This document shows positions 52,431 through 61,147 of a stretch of 64,000 nucleotides of DNA, piece by piece. Positions within the stretch are counted from its first letter, which is position 1. Every line of letters starts with the position of its first letter. Below the pieces are notes generated by a model. It had not been told where the DNA came from and ran no database searches. It saw nothing but the letters and a program-made list of their open reading frames with translations. Position numbers and translations under genes: made by a program. The stretch spans positions 17,072 through 81,071 of the forward strand of contig NZ_JACMYK010000020.1 of NCBI RefSeq assembly GCF_020889785.1, in the 5' to 3' direction. Origin of the DNA: Bradyrhizobium acaciae. Lineage in GTDB: Bacteria > Pseudomonadota > Alphaproteobacteria > Rhizobiales > Xanthobacteraceae.

Positions 52431-55400
52431 TCGCCCGCATCATCGCCTGGTCGGCGCGCAATCTGTTGCTGGTGCTGTTCGGCACCGGCTTTGCGGCAGC
52501 CGCGGGCCTCTACGCGCTCGTGCATCTGCCGCTCGACGCGATTCCGGATCTCTCCGACACCCAGGTGATCGTCTACACCGAGTATCCCGGCCAGGCGCCG
52601 CAGGTGATCGAGGACCAGGTCACCTATCCCCTGACTACGGCGATGCTGACGGTGCCGAAGTCGAAGGTCGTCCGCGGCTTCTCGTTCTTCGGCGTCTCCT
52701 TCGTCTATGTCATCTTCGAGGATGGCACGGATATCTATTGGGCACGCTCGCGTGTGCTGGAATTCCTCAATGGTGCGGCATCGCGATTGCCGGCAGGTGT
52801 GTCGCCGACCATCGGTCCCGATGCGACCGGCGTCGGCTGGGTCTACCAGTATGCCGTGATGTCGAAGCAGTTGAACCTCGCCGATACCAGAACCATTCAG
52901 GACTGGAACCTGAAATTTGCGCTGGCCAGGGCGGAAGGCGTGGCCGAGGTCGCAAGCGTCGGCGGCTTCGTCAAGCAGTACAATGTGATCCTCGATCCGC
53001 AGCGGATGCGCGACCGCGGCATCACCATGCAGCGGATGCGCGATGCGATCCGCGCCAGCAATGCCGATGTCGGCGGCCGCACCGTCGAGCTCTCCGAGTT
53101 CGAATATGTCATTCGCGGCAAGGGCTACCTGAAGGATATCAACGATCTCGGCAACGTCGTGCTGAAGGCCGACAACGGCACGCCGGTGCTGCTGCGCGAC
53201 GTCGCGCGCGTCGAGCTCGGTCCCGACGAGCGGCGCGGCATCGCCGAGCTGAACGGCGAGGGCGAGGTGGCAAGCGGCATCGTGCTGCAACGCTTCGGCA
53301 TCAACGCGCTCGACGTCATCGAAAACGTCAAGAAGCGCTTCAAGGAGATTGCGACCAGCCTGCCGAAATCGGTCGAGATCGTGCCGGTCTATGACCGGTC
53401 CAATCTGATCTATGCCGCGATCGACACCCTCAAGCGCACGCTGTTCGAGGAGAGCGTCGTGGTGGCGCTGGTCTGTATCGTGTTCCTGCTGCATGTCCGC
53501 AGCGCGCTGGTCGCGATCCTGATGCTGCCGGTCGGCGTGCTGATGGCGTTCGGCGCGATGAAGCTGCTCGGGATCGGCTCCAACATCATGAGCCTCGGCG
53601 GCATCGCGATCGCGATCGGCGCCATGATCGATGCGGCGATCGTGATGATCGAGAACGCGCACAAGCATCTGGAGCGGGCCGAGCCCGGCCGGTCGCGGGT
53701 CGCGATCCTGATCGAGGCCGCGGCAGAAGTCGGCCCGGCGCTGTTCTTCAGCCTGCTCATCATCACCGTGTCGTTCATGCCGATCTTCACGCTGGAATCG
53801 CAGGAGGGGCGGCTGTTCTCGCCGCTGGCCTTCACCAAGACGTTTGCGATGGCCGCGGCGGCGCTGCTGTCGGTGACACTGGTTCCGGCGCTGATGGTGA
53901 TCTTCGTCCGTGGCAGGATCATCCCCGAGCACAAGAATCCGATCAATCGCTTCCTGATCTGGATCTACCGTCCTGTCATCAACGGCGTGCTGCGGGCGAA
54001 GATGCCGGTGATTGTGTTGGCGCTCGGCGCCATCGCCGTCTCGATCTGGCCGGCCCGGCAACTCGGCACCGAGTTCATGCCTGACCTCAACGAGGGCACG
54101 CTGCTCTATATGCCGACCACGCTGCCGGGCATTTCGGTGACCAAGGCGGCCGAACTGCTGCAGATGCAGGACCGGATCATCGGGAGCTTTCCGGAAGTCG
54201 TCTCGGTCTATGGCAAGGCGGGTCGTGCCGCCACCGCGACCGATCCGGCGCCGTCGGAGATGTTCGAGACCATCATCAATCTGAAGCCGAAAGAGCAGTG
54301 GCGCGCCGGTCTCACGGTCGACGGCCTGATCGCCGAGATGGACAAGGCGCTGCAATTCCCCGGCGTCTCCAACGCCTGGACCATGCCGATCAAGGCGCGC
54401 ATCGACATGCTGTCGACCGGGATCCGGACGCCGGTCGGCGTCAAGGTGATCGGTCCCGATCTTGCCGTGATCGACAAGCTCGCGCGCCAGGTCGAGCAGG
54501 TCGTCAAGGGCGTGCCCGGCACCTCGTCGGCCTATGCCGAGCGCAGCCTCGGCGGCTACTACCTCGAGATCACGCCGAACCGCGAGGCGCTCGCGCGCTA
54601 CGGTATCGCGGTGCAGGACGTGCAGGACACCATCGCGACCGCGCTCGGCGGCCAGGGCGTGACCACCACGGTGGAGGGACGCCAGCGCTTCACCGTCAAC
54701 ATGCGCTATCCGCGCGACCTGCGCGACAATCCCGGTGCGATCGCGAGCGACATCCTGGTGCCGATGCCGGCGGGCGGCGCGGTGCCGCTCGGCGAGGTCG
54801 CCGATATCAAGCCCGGCCGCGGGCCGACCACGATCCGGACCGAGAACGGGCAGCTCGCGACCTACATCTATGTCGACATCCGCGATCGCGATCTCGGCGG
54901 ATACGTCGCGGATGCGCAGCGCGCGGTGCAGGCCGGCGTCCAGTTCCCGCCCGGCACTTACGTGGTCTGGAGCGGGCAGTACGAATATCTCGAACGCGCC
55001 ACCGCGCGGCTCAGGATCGTCGTGCCGGTGACGCTGTCGATCATTTTCCTGCTGCTCTACCTCAACTTCCGCTCGGTGGCCGAGACCATGATCGTGATGC
55101 TGTCGCTGCCGTTCGCGCTGGTCGGCGGGCTGTGGCTGATGTGGGCGCTCGGCTTCAATCTGTCGGTTGCGGTCGCGGTCGGCTTCATCGCGCTCGCCGG
55201 CGTTGCCGCCGAGACCGGCGTCGTGATGCTGATCTATCTCAACCACGCACTGGCCGAGATCACGGCGCGTCGCGCCGCCGAGGGCCGCACGATCGGTCGC
55301 GACGATCTCAATCGCGCGATCATCGAGGGCGCGGTCGAGCGCGTTCGGCCGAAGATGATGACGGTGGTTGCCATCATGGCCGGGCTGTTGCCGATCATGT

Positions 55401-55570
55401 GGAGCACCGGCACCGGCTCCGAGATCATGCAGCGCATCGCGGTGCCGATGATCGGCGGCATGATCTCGTCGACGCTGCTGACGCTGATCGTGATTCCCGC
55501 GATCTTCGCCGTGGTGAAGGGCTTCGGGATCGGAGCGAAGGCGTCGGAGCGCAAGATCGCCGCAGCATAG
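52427..55570 (+). CDS. cusA: CusA-type Cu/Ag efflux RND transporter
   Basis: The 1047-residue RND pump has GAMIDAAIVMIENAHKHLE in helix 4 and a characteristic periplasmic Met triad: LYMPTTLPG at residue 562, EMFETIIN at 612 and DMLSTGI at 661. These correspond to CusA M573, M623 and M672 of E. coli, each offset by 11, so the pump is of the HME-4 Cu(I)/Ag(I) class rather than Zn/Co. Second half mirrors the first. ATGA overlap with cusB. Confidence 0.95.
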   Translation: MIARIIAWSARNLLLVLFGTGFAAAAGLYALVHLPLDAIPDLSDTQVIVYTEYPGQAPQVIEDQVTYPLTTAMLTVPKSKVVRGFSFFGVSFVYVIFEDGTDIYWARSRVLEFLNGAASRLPAGVSPTIGPDATGVGWVYQYAVMSKQLNLADTRTIQDWNLKFALARAEGVAEVASVGGFVKQYNVILDPQRMRDRGITMQRMRDAIRASNADVGGRTVELSEFEYVIRGKGYLKDINDLGNVVLKADNGTPVLLRDVARVELGPDERRGIAELNGEGEVASGIVLQRFGINALDVIENVKKRFKEIATSLPKSVEIVPVYDRSNLIYAAIDTLKRTLFEESVVVALVCIVFLLHVRSALVAILMLPVGVLMAFGAMKLLGIGSNIMSLGGIAIAIGAMIDAAIVMIENAHKHLERAEPGRSRVAILIEAAAEVGPALFFSLLIITVSFMPIFTLESQEGRLFSPLAFTKTFAMAAAALLSVTLVPALMVIFVRGRIIPEHKNPINRFLIWIYRPVINGVLRAKMPVIVLALGAIAVSIWPARQLGTEFMPDLNEGTLLYMPTTLPGISVTKAAELLQMQDRIIGSFPEVVSVYGKAGRAATATDPAPSEMFETIINLKPKEQWRAGLTVDGLIAEMDKALQFPGVSNAWTMPIKARIDMLSTGIRTPVGVKVIGPDLAVIDKLARQVEQVVKGVPGTSSAYAERSLGGYYLEITPNREALARYGIAVQDVQDTIATALGGQGVTTTVEGRQRFTVNMRYPRDLRDNPGAIASDILVPMPAGGAVPLGEVADIKPGRGPTTIRTENGQLATYIYVDIRDRDLGGYVADAQRAVQAGVQFPPGTYVVWSGQYEYLERATARLRIVVPVTLSIIFLLLYLNFRSVAETMIVMLSLPFALVGGLWLMWALGFNLSVAVAVGFIALAGVAAETGVVMLIYLNHALAEITARRAAEGRTIGRDDLNRAIIEGAVERVRPKMMTVVAIMAGLLPIMWSTGTGSEIMQRIAVPMIGGMISSTLLTLIVIPAIFAVVKGFGIGAKASERKIAAA

Positions 55571-55626
55571 CGGATCAACGCGCCATCCCACGACAAGCAC
55601 GCATCAATCACAGAATGGAGAATCCG

Positions 55627-56088
55627 ATGAAACACCTCACCAGCATCGGCGTCGCGCTGATTGCGCTGTCGATCGCAGCAGTACCGTCGCATGGCCACGA
55701 AAAACACGATCACCAATCCTATTCGGCCGGCGAGCCCGGAGATCCGAGCAAGCCGTCGCGCACGGTCGAGGTCGAGATGAAGGAGATGGAGTTCACGCCG
55801 TTCCGCATCGAGGTCAAGCGCGGCGAGCAGATCCGCTTCGTGATCAGGAACGCCGGCACCGAGGATCACGAATTCCTGCTCGCGACCACCGAGGAGAATC
55901 TGAAGCACGCCGAAGTCATGAAGAAGCATCCGCATATGGAGCACGACGATCCGAACGGCGTGCGCGTGGCGCCGAAGAAGAGCGCGGAGATCGTCTGGAA
56001 GTTCACCAAGACCGGGACGTTCGAATATTCCTGCCTGATCCCCGATCACCGCGACTACGGGATGACCGGCCGCGTCATCGTGAAATGA
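55627..56088 (+). CDS. Exported cupredoxin
   Basis: The 153-residue product has a signal peptide (cleavage near VPSHGHE) with a His-rich mature start (HEKHDHQ), followed by one cupredoxin domain: the N-terminal His ligand in GTEDHEFLL and the C-terminal site YSCLIPDHRDYGM giving Cys, His and Met of a type 1 copper centre. It may carry copper to or from the pump. GGAG-like sequence precedes ATG. Confidence 0.88.
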   Translation: MKHLTSIGVALIALSIAAVPSHGHEKHDHQSYSAGEPGDPSKPSRTVEVEMKEMEFTPFRIEVKRGEQIRFVIRNAGTEDHEFLLATTEENLKHAEVMKKHPHMEHDDPNGVRVAPKKSAEIVWKFTKTGTFEYSCLIPDHRDYGMTGRVIVK

Positions 56089-56117
56089 AACCAGCAACAA
56101 GAAGAAGGACGACAACG

Positions 56118-56420
56118 ATGAACAGGATGATCCACCTTGCAGGCGCCGGCCTGTTCACATTGGCTCTGAGCCTGGGTGCCGCGCTCGCGCAGGCCGCTGA
56201 TATCAACGGCGAGGTCAAGAAGATCGACGAGAGCGCGGGCAAGATCACGCTCAAGCATGGTCCGGCCAAGAGCCTTGGCATGGAGGAGCCGATGACGATG
56301 GTCTACCGGGTCAAGGATCCCGCGTTGCTGAAGCAGGTGAAGGTCGGCGACAAGGTCAGGTTCGAGGCTCAGGAGGGCGACGGCGGCTACACGGTCACGG
56401 CGATCCAGAAGGCAAAGTAA
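56118..56420 (+). CDS. cusF: CusF-like periplasmic copper-binding protein
   Basis: The 100-residue product has a signal peptide (cleavage near AQAADI) and a CusF OB-fold: KITLKHGPAKSLGMEEPMTMVYRV. The His and the MTM pair of CusF (H36, M47, M49) are kept, but the Trp that caps Cu(I) in E. coli CusF (W44) is replaced by Met in GMEEP. AAGGA precedes the ATG. It closes the efflux operon. Confidence 0.85.
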   Translation: MNRMIHLAGAGLFTLALSLGAALAQAADINGEVKKIDESAGKITLKHGPAKSLGMEEPMTMVYRVKDPALLKQVKVGDKVRFEAQEGDGGYTVTAIQKAK

Positions 56421-56617
56421 GGGATCGCCATTCCAGGCACGATGGGCTGTCGGTCGAAAGCGGCCGGCAGCCCCGGCAATCCGCCTGTGTGCTCCTGCCG
56501 CAGGCCGGGGTAGGGCCCGGGAGTTCGCCACGTATTTACCTTAAATGATGGCGCCGGAGGAACGTCTGTGGCAGCGGCGCGTTGCTGTGCATCATTCGTG
56601 TGCAGAAGGCCCCCTCC

Positions 56618-56896
56618 ATGACAGTCAACGCGGCAATACTGATGGCGGCATTGGTGCTGTCTGGAACCGTGTTGGCGCAGAGCTCCGGTCCGTCGACCGG
56701 TTCGACCGGGGGCGGGCAGGCCGCCAATCTGATCACCACCGGCCAGGCGCTGAACAACAGCAAGAAGACCGGCGACAGCGGACCGCCGATCGAGAAGACC
56801 GCCCGCCCGGCGAAGCCGGGGGAAGCTGCGGCCGGCGACACGATCGGCGCCAGCCGTCCGCAAAAGCCCGACCGGCGCCTCGAGCACTACCCGTAA
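56618..56896 (+). CDS. Small exported protein, unknown
   Basis: The 92-residue product has a signal peptide (MTVNAAILMAALVLSGTVLAQS) and a low-complexity Gly/Ser/Lys-rich mature part (TGQALNNSKKTGDSGPP). I do not recognise it. It lies 197 bp after cusF and may not belong to that operon. Confidence 0.55.
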   Translation: MTVNAAILMAALVLSGTVLAQSSGPSTGSTGGGQAANLITTGQALNNSKKTGDSGPPIEKTARPAKPGEAAAGDTIGASRPQKPDRRLEHYP

Positions 56897-56983
56897 GTTC
56901 GACCCGCAATCCTGCGGGATGCCCCAGGTCCAGAGCCGGCGTGGTCGGCGTCAATCTTGATATCGTCATGCGACGCCGCCGCA

Positions 56984-57020
56984 GCAAAAAGCCGGCGCGT
57001 CATGATGACTGCGCCGGCTT
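56984..57020 (-). terminator. Rho-independent terminator of the TPR gene
   Basis: AAGCCGGCGC (56989-56998) and GCGCCGGCTT (57011-57020) form a perfect 10-bp stem with a 12-base loop. On the minus strand it is followed by a T-tract (AAAAA on plus at 56986-56990), just downstream of the gene at 57044-57595. It could also work for the plus strand. Confidence 0.75.
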
Positions 57021-57043
57021 GATGTTTTGAACGGTTCGCTTGC

Positions 57044-57595
57044 TCAGTAAACCAGGCCGGTGCCCGGGGGCTTCTCCAGCGCCGCGGCGAGCGAGCGATA
57101 TTCGTCGCTGTTGGTGCCGGCAAGCTGGGCGATGCGGTTCAGGTGGTATTGCGCCTGGTCGCGGTTGCCCTGTTCGACCTGCCAGAGGCCGTAATACTGC
57201 CAGGTGCGCACATGGGCCGGGTCGGCCTTCAGCGCGCGCTCGTACCAGATCTGCGAGACCTTGTAGTCGCCGAGCTTGCGATAGGAGTAGCCGATCAGGT
57301 TGGCGACGTCGGCACGGTCGTCCTGGCCGAGCGCCTTCAGCTGCTCGATCGCGGCGGTGTAGTCGTGCTTGTCGTAGATCGTGGCATAGGCGGCATGATA
57401 GCCGGCCAGGAACTTCTGATCGTCGATCGCGGAGCTCTTGTCCTTCTTGGCCGCCTTCTTGCCCTTGCTGCTGCTGCTGTCGGAAGCCGGCGGCGAGGGA
57501 TTGTCGCTGCCTGCGGCGTAGGCCGAGATGACCGGCCCGGCGGCGAGCGTCATCGAGAGCACTGCGAGGCCCAAAAACTTCGTCGTCTTGCTCAT
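57044..57595 (-). CDS. Exported TPR-like protein, paralogue of 19238-19852
   Basis: The 183-residue product has a signal peptide (cleavage near SAYAAGS), a Ser/Lys-rich linker and the same C-terminal repeats as the product of 19238-19852: VANLIGYSYRKLGDYKVSQ, WYERALKADPAHV, YYGLWQVEQGNRD and the ending EYRSLAAALEKPPGTGLVY. AGGAG lies about 10 bases before the ATG. Function is unknown. Confidence 0.82.
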   Translation of the reverse strand: MSKTTKFLGLAVLSMTLAAGPVISAYAAGSDNPSPPASDSSSSKGKKAAKKDKSSAIDDQKFLAGYHAAYATIYDKHDYTAAIEQLKALGQDDRADVANLIGYSYRKLGDYKVSQIWYERALKADPAHVRTWQYYGLWQVEQGNRDQAQYHLNRIAQLAGTNSDEYRSLAAALEKPPGTGLVY

Positions 57596-57878
57596 TCCTG
57601 ATTGCTCCTGATCGTTCCTGATCGTGCTCGGTAATCCTACACCGAAGCCTGATGACTTGAACACCCGGGGCTGCCGAACATTCCCGCCCGGTCCCACGAT
57701 TGCGTGATCCCGCGATCGATCGGCGCGGCGGGCAACATGACCAAGATGTCATTCACATGAATGAATTCCGTCCGCGTCCTTCAGAACGGGTTCAGTGCGC
57801 AGCCCCTAAGGTCACGTGCATTGATCGGTGAGGCCGACCATCCGGCCGGAGACCTCTCGATCCCAGAGGAGGACCACC

Positions 57879-58214
57879 ATGCTGAAGACCATTTCCGCCG
57901 CGCTGCTCGCCATGTCCGTGATCGCAGCGCCCGCGCTCGCCGCCGAAACCGGCAAGACCGCAACCCCCGCGCCGGCAACCACGACTGCCCCGGCGACGAC
58001 TGCTCCGGCGACCAAGGCCGCCCCCGTGATCAAGAGCGAGCAGCTGCCGTCGAAGGTGCGCAACGCCAACGCCAAGATGCACCACGAGCACTATCGCCAT
58101 CATCGCCACCACAAGCACATGGGCATGCTGAAGGTGAAGTCGCCAAAGCATGCGACCAAGCACATTCGTGCCAAGGTCGCGACCAAGCACGTCGTGCCGG
58201 CCAAGCGCGGCTGA
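57879..58214 (+). CDS. Small exported His-rich basic protein
   Basis: The 111-residue product has a signal peptide (cleavage near ALAAE), a Thr/Pro/Ala-rich linker and a strongly basic, His-rich tail (MHHEHYRHHRHHKHMG, HATKHIRAK). His clusters could bind metal. A strong AGGAGG precedes the ATG at 57879. I do not recognise a family. Confidence 0.6.
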   Translation: MLKTISAALLAMSVIAAPALAAETGKTATPAPATTTAPATTAPATKAAPVIKSEQLPSKVRNANAKMHHEHYRHHRHHKHMGMLKVKSPKHATKHIRAKVATKHVVPAKRG

Positions 58215-58437
58215 ACCTGATCCGAGGGGCTCAGTTTCGATCCACATTGCCCCGCTTGCGTTCCTAGCGACAAAGGCAAGGCCTTTGCGCAGGGATGCAG
58301 AACCGGCCCGTCCGTCCATTGCTTCCCCAATGGCGGCGGGCCGGAGTGCGTCCGGGCTTCAGTTGCGGCCCGCGGAATAACCGACTTGCGAATTCCCTTT
58401 CGCGGCCTGTCGGTCTATGAGACGCGGCCGGGGCAAC

Positions 58438-58878
58438 ATGAAACAGCTGACTTTGCGGACTTCATCAAAACTGGCGGCAATCGCGCTGCTCTCGATCCCG
58501 CTCGCCGGCTGCCTCACCAGCGATGACGGCGGCGGGCCGACCACCTTCACCGATGATCGCGGCGTCGCCAACCAGCCGTTCCCGGACAGGTACCGCGACC
58601 AGATCCTTGCCTTCATGCGGACCTATCTGAACAACCCGGTTGGGGTCCGCGAGGCCGGGATCGCCGAGCCGGTGCAACGCACGGTCGGCGGCCGGCTGCG
58701 CTACGTGGTGTGCCTGCGCTACAGCGCGAAGGAAACCGACGGCAACTACCGACCGGCCCGGGAGCGGGGCGTCATGTTCGTCGACGGTCGGCTCGACCGC
58801 ATCCTCGACAACGCCGCCGAGTCCTGCGCCGGGGCGTCCTACGCGGCATTTCCGGACCTGGAGAAGATGTCGCGCTGA
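58438..58878 (+). CDS. Lipoprotein, unknown function
   Basis: The 146-residue product has a lipobox LAGC at about residue 25 after a hydrophobic signal, a Gly/Asp-rich linker and a compact C-terminal domain with RYRDQILAFMRTYLNNPVGVREAGI and RLRYVVCLRYSAKETDG. Related small lipoproteins are common in Bradyrhizobium. ATG at 58438; an ATG at 58417 is possible. Confidence 0.7.
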   Translation: MKQLTLRTSSKLAAIALLSIPLAGCLTSDDGGGPTTFTDDRGVANQPFPDRYRDQILAFMRTYLNNPVGVREAGIAEPVQRTVGGRLRYVVCLRYSAKETDGNYRPARERGVMFVDGRLDRILDNAAESCAGASYAAFPDLEKMSR

Positions 58879-59186
58879 GGCATGATCCGGAAAAGGCCGC
58901 GGCGGCTTGTCGCAGCAGGTCTGACCGGCAGCCTGATCGAATCCTTAGCGAAATCCGATCACTTTTCGCGGAGCATTGAACTTCAACTTTTCCGTTTGCG
59001 ACATACATCCAGCCGAAATGCGGCTGCTTAACCGGTGAAAAAACCTTCTGTGCCAGGGAACAAACGGGCGTTGTTGCGACCCCGTCACAGCTTGGAAACA
59101 TCACGGGTCCGGCATTGCCCCAAAGCAACCTAATTGGCGTCACGTTGTTTGGTTTAACAGCGCAGCGTTCGTAACGGGGATCAGAG
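58879..59186. other. Intergenic region upstream of the outer membrane gene
   Basis: These 308 bp hold a partial copy of the GGCATGATCCGGAAAA repeat (58880-58895) and a small hairpin CAGCCG/CGGCTG (59010-59026). No gene was seen. The long leader of the outer membrane gene lies here and may carry regulatory elements, but no clear sites were found. Confidence 0.5.
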
Positions 59187-59903
59187 ATGAAGAAGTTTTT
59201 GTTCGGCACAGCCGCGCTGGCCGCCTTTGCGGGCCCGGCGTTTGCGGCTGACATCCCGGCCCGGACCTATACCAAGGCGCCGCCGCCCTATACTGCACCG
59301 GCGCTCGTCTACAACTGGACCGGTTTCTATATCGGCGGCCATGTCGGCGGCGCGTTCACCGACGGCAACAATTTGATGGGCAGCGATGCGCGCTTCATGG
59401 GTGGCGTGCAGGGTGGCTTCGACTATCAGTTCGCTCCCAACTGGGTGATGGGTGTCGAGGCGCAGTACTCCTGGCTGCCGAGCTCCGCGAGCAATGGCGT
59501 GCTGCTCCCCGGCGGAACGCTCGTCAACGGCAACACCGACCAGCTCGGTTCGGTGACCGGCCGCCTCGGCTACACCTGGGGCCCGGCGCTGCTCTACGCC
59601 AAGGGCGGCTATGCCTGGCGCGACAACAACAACATCACGGCGACGGTCGGCGGCGTGCCGGCGGCCTTCACCACCGATGGCGGCCACAAGGACGGCTACA
59701 CGGTCGGCGCGGGCCTTGAATACATGTTCGCCCCGAATTGGTCGGCCAAGGCCGAGTACCAGTACTACAATTTCGGCAAGACCAACTTCACCAGCGGCCC
59801 GGCCGACCTCGTCGGCACGAGCTTCCGGAACGACGAGCATACCGTCAAGCTCGGGGTCAACTACCGCTTCGGTTGGGGCGGTCCGGTCGGCTCCCGCTAC
59901 TGA
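59187..59903 (+). CDS. Outer membrane beta-barrel protein (Omp25/RopB-like)
   Basis: The 238-residue product has a signal peptide (cleavage near AFAADI), then a Pro-rich YTKAPPPYTAP segment, NWTGFYIGGHVGG, repeated amphipathic strands (GGFDYQFAPNWVMGVEAQYSW, LLYAKGGYAW) and a C-terminal VNYRFGWG ending with an aromatic Tyr. This is the pattern of rhizobial Omp25-type barrels. It is followed by a terminator at 59931-59958. Confidence 0.88.
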   Translation: MKKFLFGTAALAAFAGPAFAADIPARTYTKAPPPYTAPALVYNWTGFYIGGHVGGAFTDGNNLMGSDARFMGGVQGGFDYQFAPNWVMGVEAQYSWLPSSASNGVLLPGGTLVNGNTDQLGSVTGRLGYTWGPALLYAKGGYAWRDNNNITATVGGVPAAFTTDGGHKDGYTVGAGLEYMFAPNWSAKAEYQYYNFGKTNFTSGPADLVGTSFRNDEHTVKLGVNYRFGWGGPVGSRY

Positions 59904-59930
59904 TCCAGATCGCTATAACGGCGACATCGA

Positions 59931-59958
59931 AAGGCCGGCCTTCGGGTCGGCCTTTTTT
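59931..59958 (+). terminator. Rho-independent terminator
   Basis: AAGGCCG (59931-59937) pairs with CGGCCTT (59948-59954) and is followed by TTTT. It is the natural 3' end of the outer membrane protein transcript. Confidence 0.85.
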
Positions 59959-60092
59959 CGTTGGCCTGACGTTTGCTTGTTCAGCCGGCATTCACGCCTG
60001 ATCGTGCAATGCAAAAAATAATTCCTGCATTGCACGGAACTTTCATCGTGATGCGTTATTATGGGAACGCCGGGGCTGGTGGACAAACAAAC

Positions 60093-60332
60093 ATGCGTAG
60101 TTTTGCGTTAGGGCTGATCCTCTCTGCGGTCGCTGTGCCGTGCGTTGCCCAGACGATCCTCAAATCCGAACCCTTGGTTCTCGCGCCGTATGAAGTCGTG
60201 CTGGTGCAGGACGCGTCCTGTTCCGCCGGCAAGGTGCTCAAGGTGACGGGGTCGATCCGGGGTCTGCATCGGCGGAAGATTTGCGTTTCGCTCGCCGCCG
60301 AACAGGCCTCGCTGGCGACGGCGACGCCGTAG
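60093..60332 (+). CDS. Small exported protein, DUF6719-like
   Basis: The 79-residue product has a signal peptide (MRSFALGLILSAVAVPCVAQ) and a short mature part with EVVLVQDASCSAGKVLKVTG and KICVSL; the Asp, the two cysteines and the GKVLKVTG turn recall DUF6719 proteins (VLVDDGTCPxGQIKQVTG). Function is unknown. Start at 60093. Confidence 0.65.
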   Translation: MRSFALGLILSAVAVPCVAQTILKSEPLVLAPYEVVLVQDASCSAGKVLKVTGSIRGLHRRKICVSLAAEQASLATATP

Positions 60333-60392
60333 GCAAGGTGATCGTATTGTCGGCATCCGGCCCGCCACGCGGGCCCGGCCGGACCAGCGTCG

Positions 60393-60644
60393 CTAATTCA
60401 ACCGCGGCTCCAGGCGCGCCTCCCGATCGGCGTCGGCCTTGTTCTTGACCGGGTCCTCGTTGGGTTCGAGCTGGCAGGCGCGGATCTCGTAATCATTGTC
60501 CAGCACCGGACGGGGTGAGGAGTTTTCCTCTTCCGAGATGGTATCCACCACCAGCCCGGATTTCCTGGCGAGCTTCCAGACATCGGCTTCGGTCGGATAC
60601 GCCTTGCTGAGCTTGGCGTCTTGATAGAACAGCGCGTACGGCAT
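60393..60644 (-). CDS. Hypothetical protein (83 aa)
   Basis: The 83-residue product MPYALFYQDAKLSKAYPTE... has a DVWKLARKSGLVVDTISEE core and an acidic, charged tail. It has coding-like composition and a GGGGAAA sequence before the ATG at 60644. Similar unnamed proteins occur in Bradyrhizobium. No function can be suggested. Confidence 0.6.
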   Translation of the reverse strand: MPYALFYQDAKLSKAYPTEADVWKLARKSGLVVDTISEEENSSPRPVLDNDYEIRACQLEPNEDPVKNKADADREARLEPRLN

Positions 60645-60870
60645 TCGTCGTTTCCCCAAACAACCGACGACAACGCCGGCACTGGTTCCGGGTTTCCTGC
60701 GAATTCGCCGTCCCAATCACGGAACCGTGAGCAATCTCCCGGCAAGCATCCGGAGCAAGCATCTGAAAATATGAGTCATTTCGGCTCTTTTGCGGAGGGG
60801 CCCTGAGTCTTTAACGGGTGGTAAATCCCGGAAAAAAGAATCCCCGGGACTCTCCGGGTAGAATCGCCGG

Positions 60871-60990
60871 ATGCTCCGACCCATGAGAGCGATCCACCAG
60901 CCCCCCTACGAACGCGTGCAGCTCGCGCTTGCGGTTGTGCTGCTCGCGGCCTGCGCCGCCAACGTGGCGCTGGTCTGGTCCTGCCTCTAG
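60871..60990 (+). CDS. Candidate 39-aa membrane microprotein
   Basis: The frame 60871-60990 encodes MLRPMRAIHQPPYERVQ followed by one hydrophobic helix (LALAVVLLAACAANVALV) and WSCL, then TAG. A start at 60883 (MRAIHQ) is also possible. The ribosome-binding site is poor. The membrane helix is convincing but coding status is not. Confidence 0.35.
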   Translation: MLRPMRAIHQPPYERVQLALAVVLLAACAANVALVWSCL

Positions 60991-61147
60991 GCTCCGGCCA
61001 AAATCCGTATGTGGCGGCCCGCGCGAAAACGCCGTGGCCGCGCGACGCCGGCACCGATTGACGGCACCCGCATTCCTTCCATCATTGCCGGCAGAACAAA
61101 TGCCCGCCGCGGTCCGCGCAGACGGGCTGCTACCGGGCGGAGCTGAT

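Noticed and set aside
52259..55600. 1113-codon minus-strand open frame over cusA
   Set aside because: Same high-GC shadow effect; composition is His/Asp/Arg-heavy and the sense strand has clear RND motifs.
59011..59025. Small AGCCG/CGGCT hairpin upstream of the outer membrane gene as a terminator
   Set aside because: Short stem, no T-tract, and it lies in the leader of the downstream gene.
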